A stretch of 64,000 nt of DNA from Bacteroidales bacterium (GTDB lineage Bacteria > Bacteroidota > Bacteroidia > Bacteroidales > UBA932). The notes beneath the pieces were generated by a model. It worked only from the letters and a program-made list of their open reading frames with translations. It ran no database searches and was not told where the DNA came from. The stretch covers positions 145,355 through 209,354 of the forward strand of contig JAQYTJ010000011.1 of the NCBI GenBank assembly GCA_028724885.1, in the 5' to 3' direction. Within the stretch, counting starts at the first letter, position 1; the number at the start of each line of letters is the position of its first letter. Of this stretch, positions 26,228-34,989 are shown piece after piece. The translations under genes were made by a program, and so were the position numbers.

Positions 26228-27622
26228 TTAACTCTGTTTAAAATACTTCCAGAGATCCTTGAATGTAGATTTCTTGCCGAACACCAGGATCCCTGACTTA
26301 TAAATCTTGGCCGAAATCCAAGCAAAGATAACAAAAGTCAGGAGAAGGACAGCGACAGAACCGATGATCTCCCAGTTAGCCACGCCATACGGAATCCTTG
26401 AAGGCATCACGATAGGCGACGTGAATGGAATCCAAGAACACCATTTCACGACCGGACTGTCCGGGTTCTGGAACAGCATGAACACTACTATGTAGCCTAT
26501 CATCAGAGGAATCGTCAGCGGCAGCTGAAGCTGCTGCGTGTCGCCTTCGTTCTCGACCGCTGAACCGATGGCAGCGAACATGGATGAATATAACAGATAG
26601 CCTAGGAAGAAGAATATCAGGAAAGCCACAATGAGTTTAACCCAAGGTACGTTCACCAGAGTGCCGATTATCACTGAAGCATCGCTTACAGGGGCTGCGA
26701 CAGAGTCAGCCGCTGCCAAAGAAGCGGTGTCCGAACCGACTCCCAAAGCCTGCATCTGGGCAGGCGAGACGCCCATAGTCTGAGCCATCATCTGGGGATC
26801 CCCGGAGAGCTCTTTGAACTTGTCGAATCCAACGAAACCACCAACAATTGTGGCAATGCCGAACGTGAGCACAATCCAGAGCATGAACTGGGTAAGTGCG
26901 ACCAAAGCGATGCCGATTATCTTTCCGAACATCAGGTCAATCGCATTGACGGACGAAACCAGCACTTCTATCACCCTACTTGACTTCTCTTCAATTACGG
27001 CAGACATTACTTGGCCGCCGAACATGGTGATGAACATGAATATGATGATTCCCAGAACCATGGATATTATCATGTACACTCCCGATTCGGATATGGACTC
27101 GTTTCCTTTCTCGTCCAGCGTGTATTCAGTGAGGGGCACGTCGGCCTTCACGTCATACATTATCTGCTGCAAGTCATCGATGTTGTAGAGCTTGATCCTA
27201 TAGTCCTCTATCGCATTCGATGCCATATTCTTAAGATTATCCGTAAATTCGACCCCGACAGGATCTTTCGAGTAAAGACTCATCTTTACCATTCGCGAGA
27301 CAGTGTCCAGAGGAGAAACCACCACCAAGGCATCCTTGCCGATGGAAGAAAGGTTGTTCTTCACAGTATCGGCAGGCTCGCTGGAGAAATCCTCGAAAGT
27401 CACCCTTTCGTTGTTTTTGAGGAATGGGAACACTATGCCGCTCTGATCCACGACTGCAACGGCCTGTTCCCTCTCCTTCGTGGTGCCCATGATGTAGCCC
27501 ATGAGGACCAGGAAAGCGACGAAGAGGATCGGCACCAGAATGGTCGTCACCAAGAAGGATCTTTTCTTAACCTTGTTAAGATATTCCCTTGCTATGATTA
27601 TTTTGATGTTCCTAAAATTCAT
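26228..27622 (-). CDS. ABC-2 type (NatB-like) transporter permease
   Basis: Inner-membrane permease of 464 residues. It starts MNFRNIKIIIAREYLNKVKKRSFLVTT (split here by its first helix at about 24-45), the usual NatB N-terminus. A large periplasmic loop (about 46-180) is followed by five or six helices, including ISMVLGIIIFMFITMFGGQV, EKSSRVIEVLVSSVNAIDLM and YIVVFMLFQNPDSPVVKW. It starts 3 bp after the ATPase gene, so the two form one exporter. NatAB-type systems export sodium or other small substrates; the actual substrate is unknown. Confidence 0.93.
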   Translation of the reverse strand: MNFRNIKIIIAREYLNKVKKRSFLVTTILVPILFVAFLVLMGYIMGTTKEREQAVAVVDQSGIVFPFLKNNERVTFEDFSSEPADTVKNNLSSIGKDALVVVSPLDTVSRMVKMSLYSKDPVGVEFTDNLKNMASNAIEDYRIKLYNIDDLQQIMYDVKADVPLTEYTLDEKGNESISESGVYMIISMVLGIIIFMFITMFGGQVMSAVIEEKSSRVIEVLVSSVNAIDLMFGKIIGIALVALTQFMLWIVLTFGIATIVGGFVGFDKFKELSGDPQMMAQTMGVSPAQMQALGVGSDTASLAAADSVAAPVSDASVIIGTLVNVPWVKLIVAFLIFFFLGYLLYSSMFAAIGSAVENEGDTQQLQLPLTIPLMIGYIVVFMLFQNPDSPVVKWCSWIPFTSPIVMPSRIPYGVANWEIIGSVAVLLLTFVIFAWISAKIYKSGILVFGKKSTFKDLWKYFKQS

Positions 27623-27624
27623 GG

Positions 27625-28542
27625 CTATGCTCCCTCCGTTACAAGTTTTATGAATATGTCGTTCATCCTAGGCATCAGCTCTCTGAAAGAAGATACAGGA
27701 ATTTCCTGCCCTATGATTGCCTGCAGAGCCTGATTCGTCGTGACCTCCGGCTCAAGAGCGAGAACGGCGTCATGCTTGCCACCCTTTACTTCGTCAGAGA
27801 CGACTGTGAATATGCCGTCGGCATCGGCAACAACTTTGTCGCCGGTGTACTCCAGCTCTATGTTGTTGTTGCCATATTTCTTGCGGATGTCGTTCACTCC
27901 CCCCGTTATCACTAGGCGAGACTTGTTTATGAGCGCGATCTCATCGCACAATTCCTCGACGGATTCCATGTTGTGAGTGGATAGAGCGATCGTAGCACCT
28001 TCTTTATTCAGCCTCAGAATCTCCTGACGGATAATTTCCGCATTCACTGGATCGAAGCCCGAAAATGGCTCGTCCAGAATCATCAGCGACGGTTTGTGGA
28101 CGACAGTCGTTATGAACTGCACCTTCTGAGCCATGCCTTTCGAAAGCTCCTCAATCTTCTTCTTCCACCAATCCTGAATTCCGAAGCGGTCGAACCACTT
28201 CTTCAGCTCGGTCCTGGCATCAGATGCGCTCATGCCTTTCAGCTGAGCCAGATACATGCACTGATCGCCAACCTGCATCTTCTTGTAAAGCCCTCTTTCC
28301 TCTGGCAGATAGCCTATCTTTCTCACATCCTCCTGAGTGATAGGGCGGCCGTTGAACATGACCTCGCCACCACTCGGAATGGTGATTCTGTTAATGATTC
28401 TGATGAGCGTAGTCTTCCCAGCTCCGTTAGGGCCAAGCAGTCCGAATATCTTGCCTTCGGGGATGTTCACGCTAACGTGATCCAGCGCCACTTTCTCTCC
28501 GAAGGTCTTCGATATATCCCTGCATTCTATAATACTTCCCAT
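27625..28542 (-). CDS. ABC transporter ATP-binding protein (NatA-like)
   Basis: Cytoplasmic ATPase of 305 residues that drives the adjacent permease. It has Walker A GLLGPNGAGKTTLIR (about 34-48), a Q-loop region IGYLPEERGLYKKMQV, the signature LSKGMAQKVQ, Walker B LMILDEPFSGFDP and the switch histidine in LSTHNMESVEEL. The C-terminal 80 residues form the extra domain seen in NatA-like proteins. It is the first gene of a run 28542-24562 that includes the permease and both 5'-nucleotidase halves. Confidence 0.95.
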   Translation of the reverse strand: MGSIIECRDISKTFGEKVALDHVSVNIPEGKIFGLLGPNGAGKTTLIRIINRITIPSGGEVMFNGRPITQEDVRKIGYLPEERGLYKKMQVGDQCMYLAQLKGMSASDARTELKKWFDRFGIQDWWKKKIEELSKGMAQKVQFITTVVHKPSLMILDEPFSGFDPVNAEIIRQEILRLNKEGATIALSTHNMESVEELCDEIALINKSRLVITGGVNDIRKKYGNNNIELEYTGDKVVADADGIFTVVSDEVKGGKHDAVLALEPEVTTNQALQAIIGQEIPVSSFRELMPRMNDIFIKLVTEGA

Positions 28543-28609
28543 TTAATTTTAATTATGCTGTATTTTCACAAAAGTACCAACTTTTGACGAATTGCCAACT
28601 TTTTTCATC

Positions 28610-29662
28610 CTATTCGTAACGGAAATTTAATATTTTGACTACTAGCTCGATGAGGAGGTCCTTCGGCGTCGCCTCGCCGACATTTCCGCCTTTGCCTTTG
28701 TAGTCATATTCGCAAAGCAGGGATATCACGCCCATCGCAGCAGGAACAGGGAAATTAGCAACTGCCACATCATATTCCTTCCAGAAATAAGGGTTCACTC
28801 CTTGCAAGACGGCAGCAACTGCAGATCTGTCCGGGTACCTGTTCTTCTGCTTCAGCGCTCCATATTTCAGAATGCGGTTGAAATGAAGGTACAGTGCGCT
28901 CACTGCCATAGGCATAGCGAATTTTGCAGAACTGCCCAAATGATCCGCGACTTTGAGCGCCTCTTTCGCATTCCTGGAAGACAGAGCCTTTGTCAATTCA
29001 AATATGCTGAATTCGCGACTTATGCCCACGTTCTGCTCTATGTCCTTCACGGTCACGTTCGTAACGCCCTCAGGAAGATTTTTCAGCAATTTATCGGTCT
29101 CGACTACTATGCGGCTCAAATCAGTTCCCGCATCCTCTCCAAGCAAAGCGGAAGCCTCAGGATCAATTTTCAATCCTTTGCTGGAATAATATTGGCTGAT
29201 CCATCCAGGCATCTCATAATCCCTCAAAGCAGGCGATTCAACAATCACTCCCACCTTCGCAATCTGCTTGTATAAAGACTTGCGCTTATCAAGCGTAGAG
29301 CCTCTGAATAGCAGCACAAGCACAGTAGAATCCAGCGGATGCTCGCAGTACGGAGCCAGTTTCTCTATGTCACGCACGGCCTGCGCATCCTTCACCACAA
29401 CTAATTGGCGTTCTGCCATCATAGGGTAGCGCATGGCTGAAGTCGCAATTGCATCCGCATCCACGTCCGCCCCATAACATATTGTCTCATTGAAGTCCCT
29501 TGAAGCATCGTCCAATGAATATTTCACGAGGGCATCACAGATCAGATCTGGATAATATGGCTCATCTCCCATCAGCAGATAGATAGGTGCGAACTGCCCC
29601 GACTTCGCCTTCTGAATTATTTCTTCGCTCTGAGCAGCTACGCTAACTGTCCCCTTTGCCAT
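28610..29662 (-). CDS. holA: DNA polymerase III subunit delta
   Basis: Clamp-loader subunit that opens the sliding clamp during replication. The 350 residues show the HolA order. An AAA-like N-terminal region has FAPIYLLMGDEPYYPDLICD and YPMMAERQLVVVKDAQAV. A middle region has LVLLFRGSTLDKRKSLYKQI and LLGEDAGTDLSRIVVETDKL. The C-terminal collar domain has NVGISREFSIFELTKALSSR. The gene lies between the ABC operon and the GH3 gene on the same strand and begins 1 bp from the GH3 stop, so it may be read from the GH3 promoter. Confidence 0.95.
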   Translation of the reverse strand: MAKGTVSVAAQSEEIIQKAKSGQFAPIYLLMGDEPYYPDLICDALVKYSLDDASRDFNETICYGADVDADAIATSAMRYPMMAERQLVVVKDAQAVRDIEKLAPYCEHPLDSTVLVLLFRGSTLDKRKSLYKQIAKVGVIVESPALRDYEMPGWISQYYSSKGLKIDPEASALLGEDAGTDLSRIVVETDKLLKNLPEGVTNVTVKDIEQNVGISREFSIFELTKALSSRNAKEALKVADHLGSSAKFAMPMAVSALYLHFNRILKYGALKQKNRYPDRSAVAAVLQGVNPYFWKEYDVAVANFPVPAAMGVISLLCEYDYKGKGGNVGEATPKDLLIELVVKILNFRYE

Positions 29663-29663
29663 T

Positions 29664-31919
29664 TCAATATGTGAATTTTACTGTCCTACAGATATCCCTT
29701 GAAGATGTTCCGAACAAAGCCTGGAAATCTCCTTTCTCTGCCACCCAGGCATGTTTTCCAGCATCGAAGAAACTTAGAGCAGATTTATCGATGGTAATTT
29801 CTGCCACCTTCGTCTCGCCTGGCTCCAAGAATACTTTAGCGAAACCCTTGAGTTCCTTTTCAGGTCGCTCGACAGAACACTCCGCATCACTGATGTACAA
29901 TTCCACTGTCTCTGCGCCAGCCACTGAGCCAGTGTTCTTGACAGAGACTTTAAACGTGATTCCCCTTTCAGCAGAACCTGCCATAGAAGGTTCCCCAATC
30001 TCGAATGTAGTGTAACTCAGTCCATGGCCAAATGGGAACAAAGGGGTGATTTTCTCCTTGTCGAACCAGCGATAACCAACGAAGATTCCTTCTGAATAAG
30101 TCTCATTCATGATGGTCGCCATGTTGGTGCCAAGCAGCTTCTGCTCCCCTGGCACTCCCGGATATTGCTCGGCAGTCTTTATCGGATAATCATCCAACGT
30201 AGAACCGATAGTGAAAGGAAGTTTTCCAGATGGGTTCACGTCGCCAGAAAGCACGTCAGCAAGCGAATGCCCTGCCTCGCTGCCGAGATACCAATCCTGA
30301 ATGATGGCAGGAACCTTGTCCTCCCAAGGCATAGCAACGGCATTACCAGAAATATTAACGACCACGAGCTTCGGAGCCACTGAAGCGAGTGCCTCGATGA
30401 CAGTATCCTGAGAATATGGCAGAGAGTAACTCAGCCTGTCGGCACCCTCCGCATCCTGATGATCGCTCTTATTTAGGCCGCCTATGAATATGACATATTC
30501 AGCATTCTTAGCTGCAGTCACTGCGTCTTTCAGCAGCTGCTCGGCAGAGCGGCTCTCAGATAGGTCCTGACCAGTGGAAACTCCATTGTATTCACCGCCA
30601 ACGTCCCCTATGTAGCCTCTCTCATATTCAACATCGGCATCTTCAAAGCGCTCCTTGATGCCCTCTAATGGAGAATATTCCTTTTTCACCTTCAACGAAG
30701 AGCTACCGCCGCCGACCGTCATCATCTTTATGGCATTTTCCCCGACTACAAGGATCTTCTTTGCATCCTTTATCGGCAGCACGCCTTCATTTTTCAGCAG
30801 CACGATAGCCTCGTCTCCGATTTTTCTCGCAGCTGCGGCATGTTCCGGAGATGCGAAAGACCCGTACGGGCGATTCTTATTCATATTCGTCCTGTACATG
30901 AGCCTCAGCACCCTGCGCACCTTATCGTCGAGCGTCTGCATGTCATATTTCCCGCTCTTCAGGCCCTCCAGATAAGGGTCCGCAAGATAATAACTGTCGT
31001 AAGAATTAGATGCCGTCGACTTCAAGCCATCGGTCCAGGTGCCGAACTCCATGTCCAAGCCATTTTCAACTGCTTCTTTAGTGTCGTGAGTGCCGCCCCA
31101 GTCGCTCACCACTACGCCGTCGAACCCCCACTCTTTCTTAAGAATATCATTCAGCAAATATTGATTGTGGCAGTTCCACTGACCCTTGTACAGATTGTAC
31201 GAACCCATGATTGCCCAGGCACCGCCTTCCTGGACGGCAGCCTTGAATGCAGGCAGATATATCTCGTAAAGGGTTCTGTCATCGACATTAACGTCCGTGG
31301 TGAATCTATTCATTTCCTGATTGTTAAGGGCAAAATGCTTTACGCAGGCTGCGACACCATTGCTCTGAACGCCTTGAACATAAGGCACCACCATACGGCT
31401 TGTGAGGTATGGGTCCTCGCCAAAATATTCAAAGCTTCTGCCGTTCAGAGGGGTTCTGTTGATATTCACTCCCGGACCAAGCAGTACGTCTTTTTTGCGG
31501 TAACGTGCCTCCTCACCTATGCTCTTCCCGTAGAGCCTAGACATCTCAGGATTCCATGTGGCCGATAGAGCGGTCAGGGCCGGAAATGCCGTGCATGAAT
31601 CGCTCGTCCACCCAGCCTGCTCCCACTTATCCCAGAGAACTTCCGGACGAATGCCGTGAGGGCCATCAGACATCCACACTTCAGGCAAGCCAAGCCTAGG
31701 AACACCTGCGGAGCTGAATTTGCTCTGAGCATGCAGAACTGCGACTTTTTCTTCTAAAGTCATCCGCGAAAGGGCATCTTCTACCCTATCATCCATTGTC
31801 TTGGCATCATCAAGAAAAACAGGCATGCCGTTTCCAGCCGCCTGTTTTCCGTTCTGATTACCGCATGCCGTGACTACGGCCACAGCTGATAAAATGCAGC
31901 AGACCAGATGTGTTTTCAT
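29664..31919 (-). CDS. Glycoside hydrolase family 3 beta-glucosidase-like lipoprotein
   Basis: Secreted GH3 enzyme of 751 residues with lipobox VVTAC (cysteine 19). The N-terminal barrel shows RMTLEEKVAVLHAQ, KHFALNNQE and the nucleophile D273 in VVVSDWGGTHD. The second alpha/beta domain has DEAIVLLKNEGVLPIKD and LVVGENAIKMMTVGGGSS. A fibronectin-III-like domain closes the protein (about 640-750, FPFGHGLSYTTFEIG, then VEKPEKELKGF-type residues). Substrates in this family include beta-glucosides, beta-xylosides and gentiobiose. It follows hpf by 1 bp on the same strand, an odd partner for a glycosidase. Confidence 0.95.
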   Translation of the reverse strand: MKTHLVCCILSAVAVVTACGNQNGKQAAGNGMPVFLDDAKTMDDRVEDALSRMTLEEKVAVLHAQSKFSSAGVPRLGLPEVWMSDGPHGIRPEVLWDKWEQAGWTSDSCTAFPALTALSATWNPEMSRLYGKSIGEEARYRKKDVLLGPGVNINRTPLNGRSFEYFGEDPYLTSRMVVPYVQGVQSNGVAACVKHFALNNQEMNRFTTDVNVDDRTLYEIYLPAFKAAVQEGGAWAIMGSYNLYKGQWNCHNQYLLNDILKKEWGFDGVVVSDWGGTHDTKEAVENGLDMEFGTWTDGLKSTASNSYDSYYLADPYLEGLKSGKYDMQTLDDKVRRVLRLMYRTNMNKNRPYGSFASPEHAAAARKIGDEAIVLLKNEGVLPIKDAKKILVVGENAIKMMTVGGGSSSLKVKKEYSPLEGIKERFEDADVEYERGYIGDVGGEYNGVSTGQDLSESRSAEQLLKDAVTAAKNAEYVIFIGGLNKSDHQDAEGADRLSYSLPYSQDTVIEALASVAPKLVVVNISGNAVAMPWEDKVPAIIQDWYLGSEAGHSLADVLSGDVNPSGKLPFTIGSTLDDYPIKTAEQYPGVPGEQKLLGTNMATIMNETYSEGIFVGYRWFDKEKITPLFPFGHGLSYTTFEIGEPSMAGSAERGITFKVSVKNTGSVAGAETVELYISDAECSVERPEKELKGFAKVFLEPGETKVAEITIDKSALSFFDAGKHAWVAEKGDFQALFGTSSRDICRTVKFTY

Positions 31920-31920
31920 A

Positions 31921-32214
31921 TTATGCCTCGAATTTCTTTTCTTTTGTTCTTACTATTTTTTCTTTCATGAGGTCTACGGCTGCACTCACTGCATCCTCGA
32001 ATGAGCTTGCGTTTCTTTCAATCAGCAAGTCTTGACCGTAAGCCCTCATCTGGAGTTTTACGTTCTTGTTGTCTGGTTCTCTAAGCAGTGATAGCGTGAC
32101 ATCGACATCGCTAAGAGCATCACTAAACCTTGAAAGCTTTGAAACTTTCTTCTGCACATAGTCTAGCAGTTTTTGATCTGCGTCGAACTTCAGGGATTTA
32201 ACTCTAATCTCCAT
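31921..32214 (-). CDS. hpf: HPF/RaiA-family ribosome hibernation factor
   Basis: Small cytoplasmic protein of 97 residues that binds the 30S subunit and silences ribosomes under stress. The start at 32214 (MEIRVKSLKFDADQKLLDYV) matches the family; an in-frame ATG at 32226 adds four residues. The usual pattern is seen: VQKKVSKLSRF, DVDVTLSLLREPDNKNVKLQ split over two strands, and FEDAVSAAVDLMKEKI in the second helix. It is a short-form HPF without the dimerising C-terminal domain. Its start lies inside the 3' end of the recombinase gene, so the two are translationally linked. The xerC-hpf order is common in Bacteroidota. Confidence 0.94.
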   Translation of the reverse strand: MEIRVKSLKFDADQKLLDYVQKKVSKLSRFSDALSDVDVTLSLLREPDNKNVKLQMRAYGQDLLIERNASSFEDAVSAAVDLMKEKIVRTKEKKFEA

Positions 32215-33202
32215 GATTACCTCCATCTTTAGCCCGTGGGTGGGCGTTAAAATAAACTTTTTTTAGTTTTTCGATTGAATTGTGCGTGTAGACCTGCGTT
32301 GCCGCAAGCGAGGAGTGGCCAAGCAGTTCTTTAATAGAATTGAGGTCAGCCCCTTCGTTCAGAAGTTCCGTGGCCAGCGTGTGCCTCAATACATGCGGAG
32401 ACTTTCTCCCTGTGATGCTCCCGACCTTGCCCAGCTCGCTTTTGATGACCCTATCGACGAATACCGGATAGAGTCTGCCTCCGTTCGGGGTGACGAGCAG
32501 AGGCTCATCCGAGGTCCTCTTGCGCGAATCCATCGTTTCAACTACACGTAAATATAAGGAAATTTCCTCACAAAGTGAAAGCACAAGAGGGATTTCTCTC
32601 ATCTTATCGCCCTTTCCTCTGACTTTTAAAACTTTACGTCCGAAGTCAACGCTACCGATATTGAGGGCTATTAGTTCGGAGCGACGGATTCCTGCTGAGT
32701 AAAGGATAGAGACAATGAGACGAGAGAGCCTCTTTGAATATAATTCCAGAGATGTTTTATCCCGTCCCGTTATCAGAGATGCGTTTTCTTCGGATGCGTA
32801 AGGTTCCGTGCCTTTGAAATATTCATCCATCGATTCCTCCCTGTAGAATACAGGCAGGCGCTTTTCCACTTTAGGCCTCGTAACCAAGCTGACCGGATTG
32901 GATTTCAGCAAGCCTTTCTTTATGAGATATTTGCAGAACCCGCTCAGCACGCTGAGATGTAGGTTCACCGTTCTCGAGCCATCGCCTTCATGGGTAATCA
33001 GTCCAACTTCGTAACTTCTTATCACAGAAGGGGTCAGAGATTCCGCCAAAGCCTCATCCGCCGAATCATCCGCTACAAACCCAGATGTCTTCAGGAACTC
33101 ACAGAAATCCTTTAGGACATCCGAATATATTTCCTGAGTCCTTTCAGAGTAACGTCTGACAGATGAGATGTAATTGATGTAATCCTGTGCGGAATGATTC
33201 AT
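32204..33202 (-). CDS. xerC: XerC/XerD-type tyrosine recombinase
   Basis: Site-specific recombinase of 332 residues, probably resolving chromosome dimers at dif. An N-terminal SAM-like domain (about 1-110, YINYISSVRRYSERTQEIY) precedes the catalytic domain. The catalytic set is complete: R173 in SAGIRRSEL, K197 in VRGKGDK, H270 and R273 in SPHVLRHTLA, H296 in LLGHSSLA, and the nucleophile Y305 in TQVYTH. The position just upstream of hpf matches the usual chromosomal xerC locus rather than an integrase of a mobile element, and no att repeats are seen nearby. Confidence 0.93.
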   Translation of the reverse strand: MNHSAQDYINYISSVRRYSERTQEIYSDVLKDFCEFLKTSGFVADDSADEALAESLTPSVIRSYEVGLITHEGDGSRTVNLHLSVLSGFCKYLIKKGLLKSNPVSLVTRPKVEKRLPVFYREESMDEYFKGTEPYASEENASLITGRDKTSLELYSKRLSRLIVSILYSAGIRRSELIALNIGSVDFGRKVLKVRGKGDKMREIPLVLSLCEEISLYLRVVETMDSRKRTSDEPLLVTPNGGRLYPVFVDRVIKSELGKVGSITGRKSPHVLRHTLATELLNEGADLNSIKELLGHSSLAATQVYTHNSIEKLKKVYFNAHPRAKDGGNHGD

Positions 33203-33234
33203 GAGTTGGAAATCTTCTGCACAAATTTAATCAT

Positions 33235-34119
33235 TCAGCTTTTATTTCGGAACTCTACCGGAGTCATGCCGACGTTATTCTTGAACATGCGGGTAAAATG
33301 GCTTGGATACTCGAAACCGAGCGAGTCGGCGATGATACCCACAGGCTCGTCAGAGGCGAGAAGACGCTGCTTAGCCACACCGATCACCCTGTTCTGAATC
33401 ATGTCCTTTGCCGTCACGCCTGTTGCTTTCTTTATCAGGTCCCCGAAATAGGTCGGCGAGAGGCAGAGCTTGTCGGCAAAGTAGCTTACCGACGGAAGCC
33501 CTCTCTCGGAGATCTCTGTACCGTTGACATATTCATGGAGCAGGCTTTCAAATTTAGTGAGCATGTCGCTGTTGACCTCATGCCTAGTGATGAACTGGCG
33601 GTCATAGAACCTCTGACAGAGGTCCAGCAGCAGGTTGACTTCTCGGCAGATGATCGTCCTCGTATGACGGTCTATCTCCCTGTGCAGTTCTATCAGGATG
33701 TTATCCATGCAAGTTTCTATCTGTCCTCTTTCTTTTAGCGAAAGATGCAGAGCCTCACGGCTCTCGTAAGAGAAGAAGCGGTAATTGCGGATATTCGCCC
33801 CCAGCTCCGTACCGTAAATCAGGTCGGAATTGAAGATAAGGCCTCTCCCTTTCCCTCTCACGGGGGTTTGCGTCTCAACTCCATAGACTTGCCCCGGGGC
33901 CATGGTGACGATAGTGCCGTCATGGTAGTCATAGGTAGTGTTGCCGTACATCAAATTTCCGCATTTGATGTCTTTTAGCAACACGCAATAAACTTCGTAA
34001 AGCATCTTCGCACCGAGATGCGGCTTAAAATCCTCAAAACGGACCACGCTTACCAGCGGATGCAGAGTATCAACTCCGAAATGGTCATTATATTCCTGAA
34101 CAGTCGATATCTTTTTCAT
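33235..34119 (-). CDS. AraC-family transcriptional regulator
   Basis: DNA-binding regulator of 294 residues. The N-terminal cupin-like sensor part has KCGNLMYGNTTYDYHDGTIV and MAPGQVYGVE. The C-terminal double helix-turn-helix is clear, with VSYFADKLCLSPTYFGDLIK and then IADSLGFEYPSHFTRMFKN, ending in GMTPVEFR. This build is common in Bacteroidota AraC proteins of unknown effector. It has its own promoter and is divergent from the AlkZ-related gene. A target gene cannot be named from context. Confidence 0.93.
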   Translation of the reverse strand: MKKISTVQEYNDHFGVDTLHPLVSVVRFEDFKPHLGAKMLYEVYCVLLKDIKCGNLMYGNTTYDYHDGTIVTMAPGQVYGVETQTPVRGKGRGLIFNSDLIYGTELGANIRNYRFFSYESREALHLSLKERGQIETCMDNILIELHREIDRHTRTIICREVNLLLDLCQRFYDRQFITRHEVNSDMLTKFESLLHEYVNGTEISERGLPSVSYFADKLCLSPTYFGDLIKKATGVTAKDMIQNRVIGVAKQRLLASDEPVGIIADSLGFEYPSHFTRMFKNNVGMTPVEFRNKS

Positions 34120-34142
34120 TATGAATATGTTTTATTCGTAGA

Positions 34143-34150
34143 CAAAAGTA
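34143..34150 (-). promoter_or_regulatory. Promoter -7 box of the AraC regulator gene
   Basis: On the minus strand TACTTTTG, a perfect TAnnTTTG, 23 nt before the start codon. Confidence 0.55.
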
Positions 34151-34219
34151 ATATTAATTATCATTTTGCTGAGGGTTTTCCGCAAAAATGGTAGAATAGT
34201 CTAAAAAATATTTAAATTT

Positions 34220-34984
34220 ATGATGAATATGGTGGAGACCAACCTCACGAAATTCAAGGGCGGCAAAGGGTACAGACCCATTACAAGTCCTGAGGCCATG
34301 CTAGATGCTATTACGGCCTTAGGCATCGTGCCATTCTTCATGAACATTGTTCCTGGCTACTCCATTGAAGAAATGACACCGAAGGAATGCTGGTTCGACG
34401 ATGATTCCGACACGCTGGGACCGTGGGATTGGAAGATAGACTGCATCCAGAGTGGCAGCATCGCTTATGGAAAATTCCTGCTGGGAGGAAAGGCATCGTT
34501 TGCGACCGTGGAACGCTACAGGGAGCTGATGAACTGGCGCAGGTCTCGCAAGGAACTGAAGCCCAAAGGGTTGGAGATAGATGTTTACAATGCCATCGTA
34601 GAAGCTGGGACATTGACTACGTCGGAGCTGCGGAAACGATTCGGAGTAAGAAAGAGCAAGATGGACACTATCATCACTCATCTTGAATATGCCACATTAG
34701 TGGTGGCTGGAGACATCCAGAGGGTCTATCGCGGCCCCGACCTACACTACGATGGCTGGCAGAGGTCGTCCTTGTGCACCCCCGAGGCTCTTTTCAGCCT
34801 GAATGAGACTACTGACGAGACCGAAGATTTCGGCGAAATATTCTTTAACGTGAAGAAAAGCAAGAATGATAAGACACTTAAAGTAAGTTCAAAGCCAGAA
34901 GAGTCATTCTCCAGACTCTGCGGCAGGGCTCAGAGCATGTTCCCCGCCGCCCCTAGGGAATTCATAGCGAAAATATTCAGATAA
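34220..34984 (+). CDS. Winged-helix protein, probably AlkZ-related
   Basis: Cytoplasmic protein of 254 residues; MVETNLTKFKGGKGYRPITS at 34229 is the more likely start. The N-terminal half has FFMNIVPGYSIEEM and CWFDDDSDTLGPWDWK. A winged helix-turn-helix-like stretch follows, about residues 115-165 (VYNAIVEAGTLTTSELRKRF, then MDTIITHLEYATLVVAGDI). I recall such proteins in Bacteroidota being annotated as AlkZ-related, i.e. kin to the YcaQ/AlkZ DNA glycosylases. The catalytic QxQ/QxD motif of AlkZ is not evident, so enzyme activity is doubtful. Confidence 0.6.
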   Translation: MMNMVETNLTKFKGGKGYRPITSPEAMLDAITALGIVPFFMNIVPGYSIEEMTPKECWFDDDSDTLGPWDWKIDCIQSGSIAYGKFLLGGKASFATVERYRELMNWRRSRKELKPKGLEIDVYNAIVEAGTLTTSELRKRFGVRKSKMDTIITHLEYATLVVAGDIQRVYRGPDLHYDGWQRSSLCTPEALFSLNETTDETEDFGEIFFNVKKSKNDKTLKVSSKPEESFSRLCGRAQSMFPAAPREFIAKIFR

Positions 34985-34989
34985 TAATT

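Noticed and set aside
32204..33202. Integrase of an integrative element
   Set aside because: The position before hpf and the absence of att repeats, mobilisation or phage genes fit the chromosomal XerC-type recombinase.
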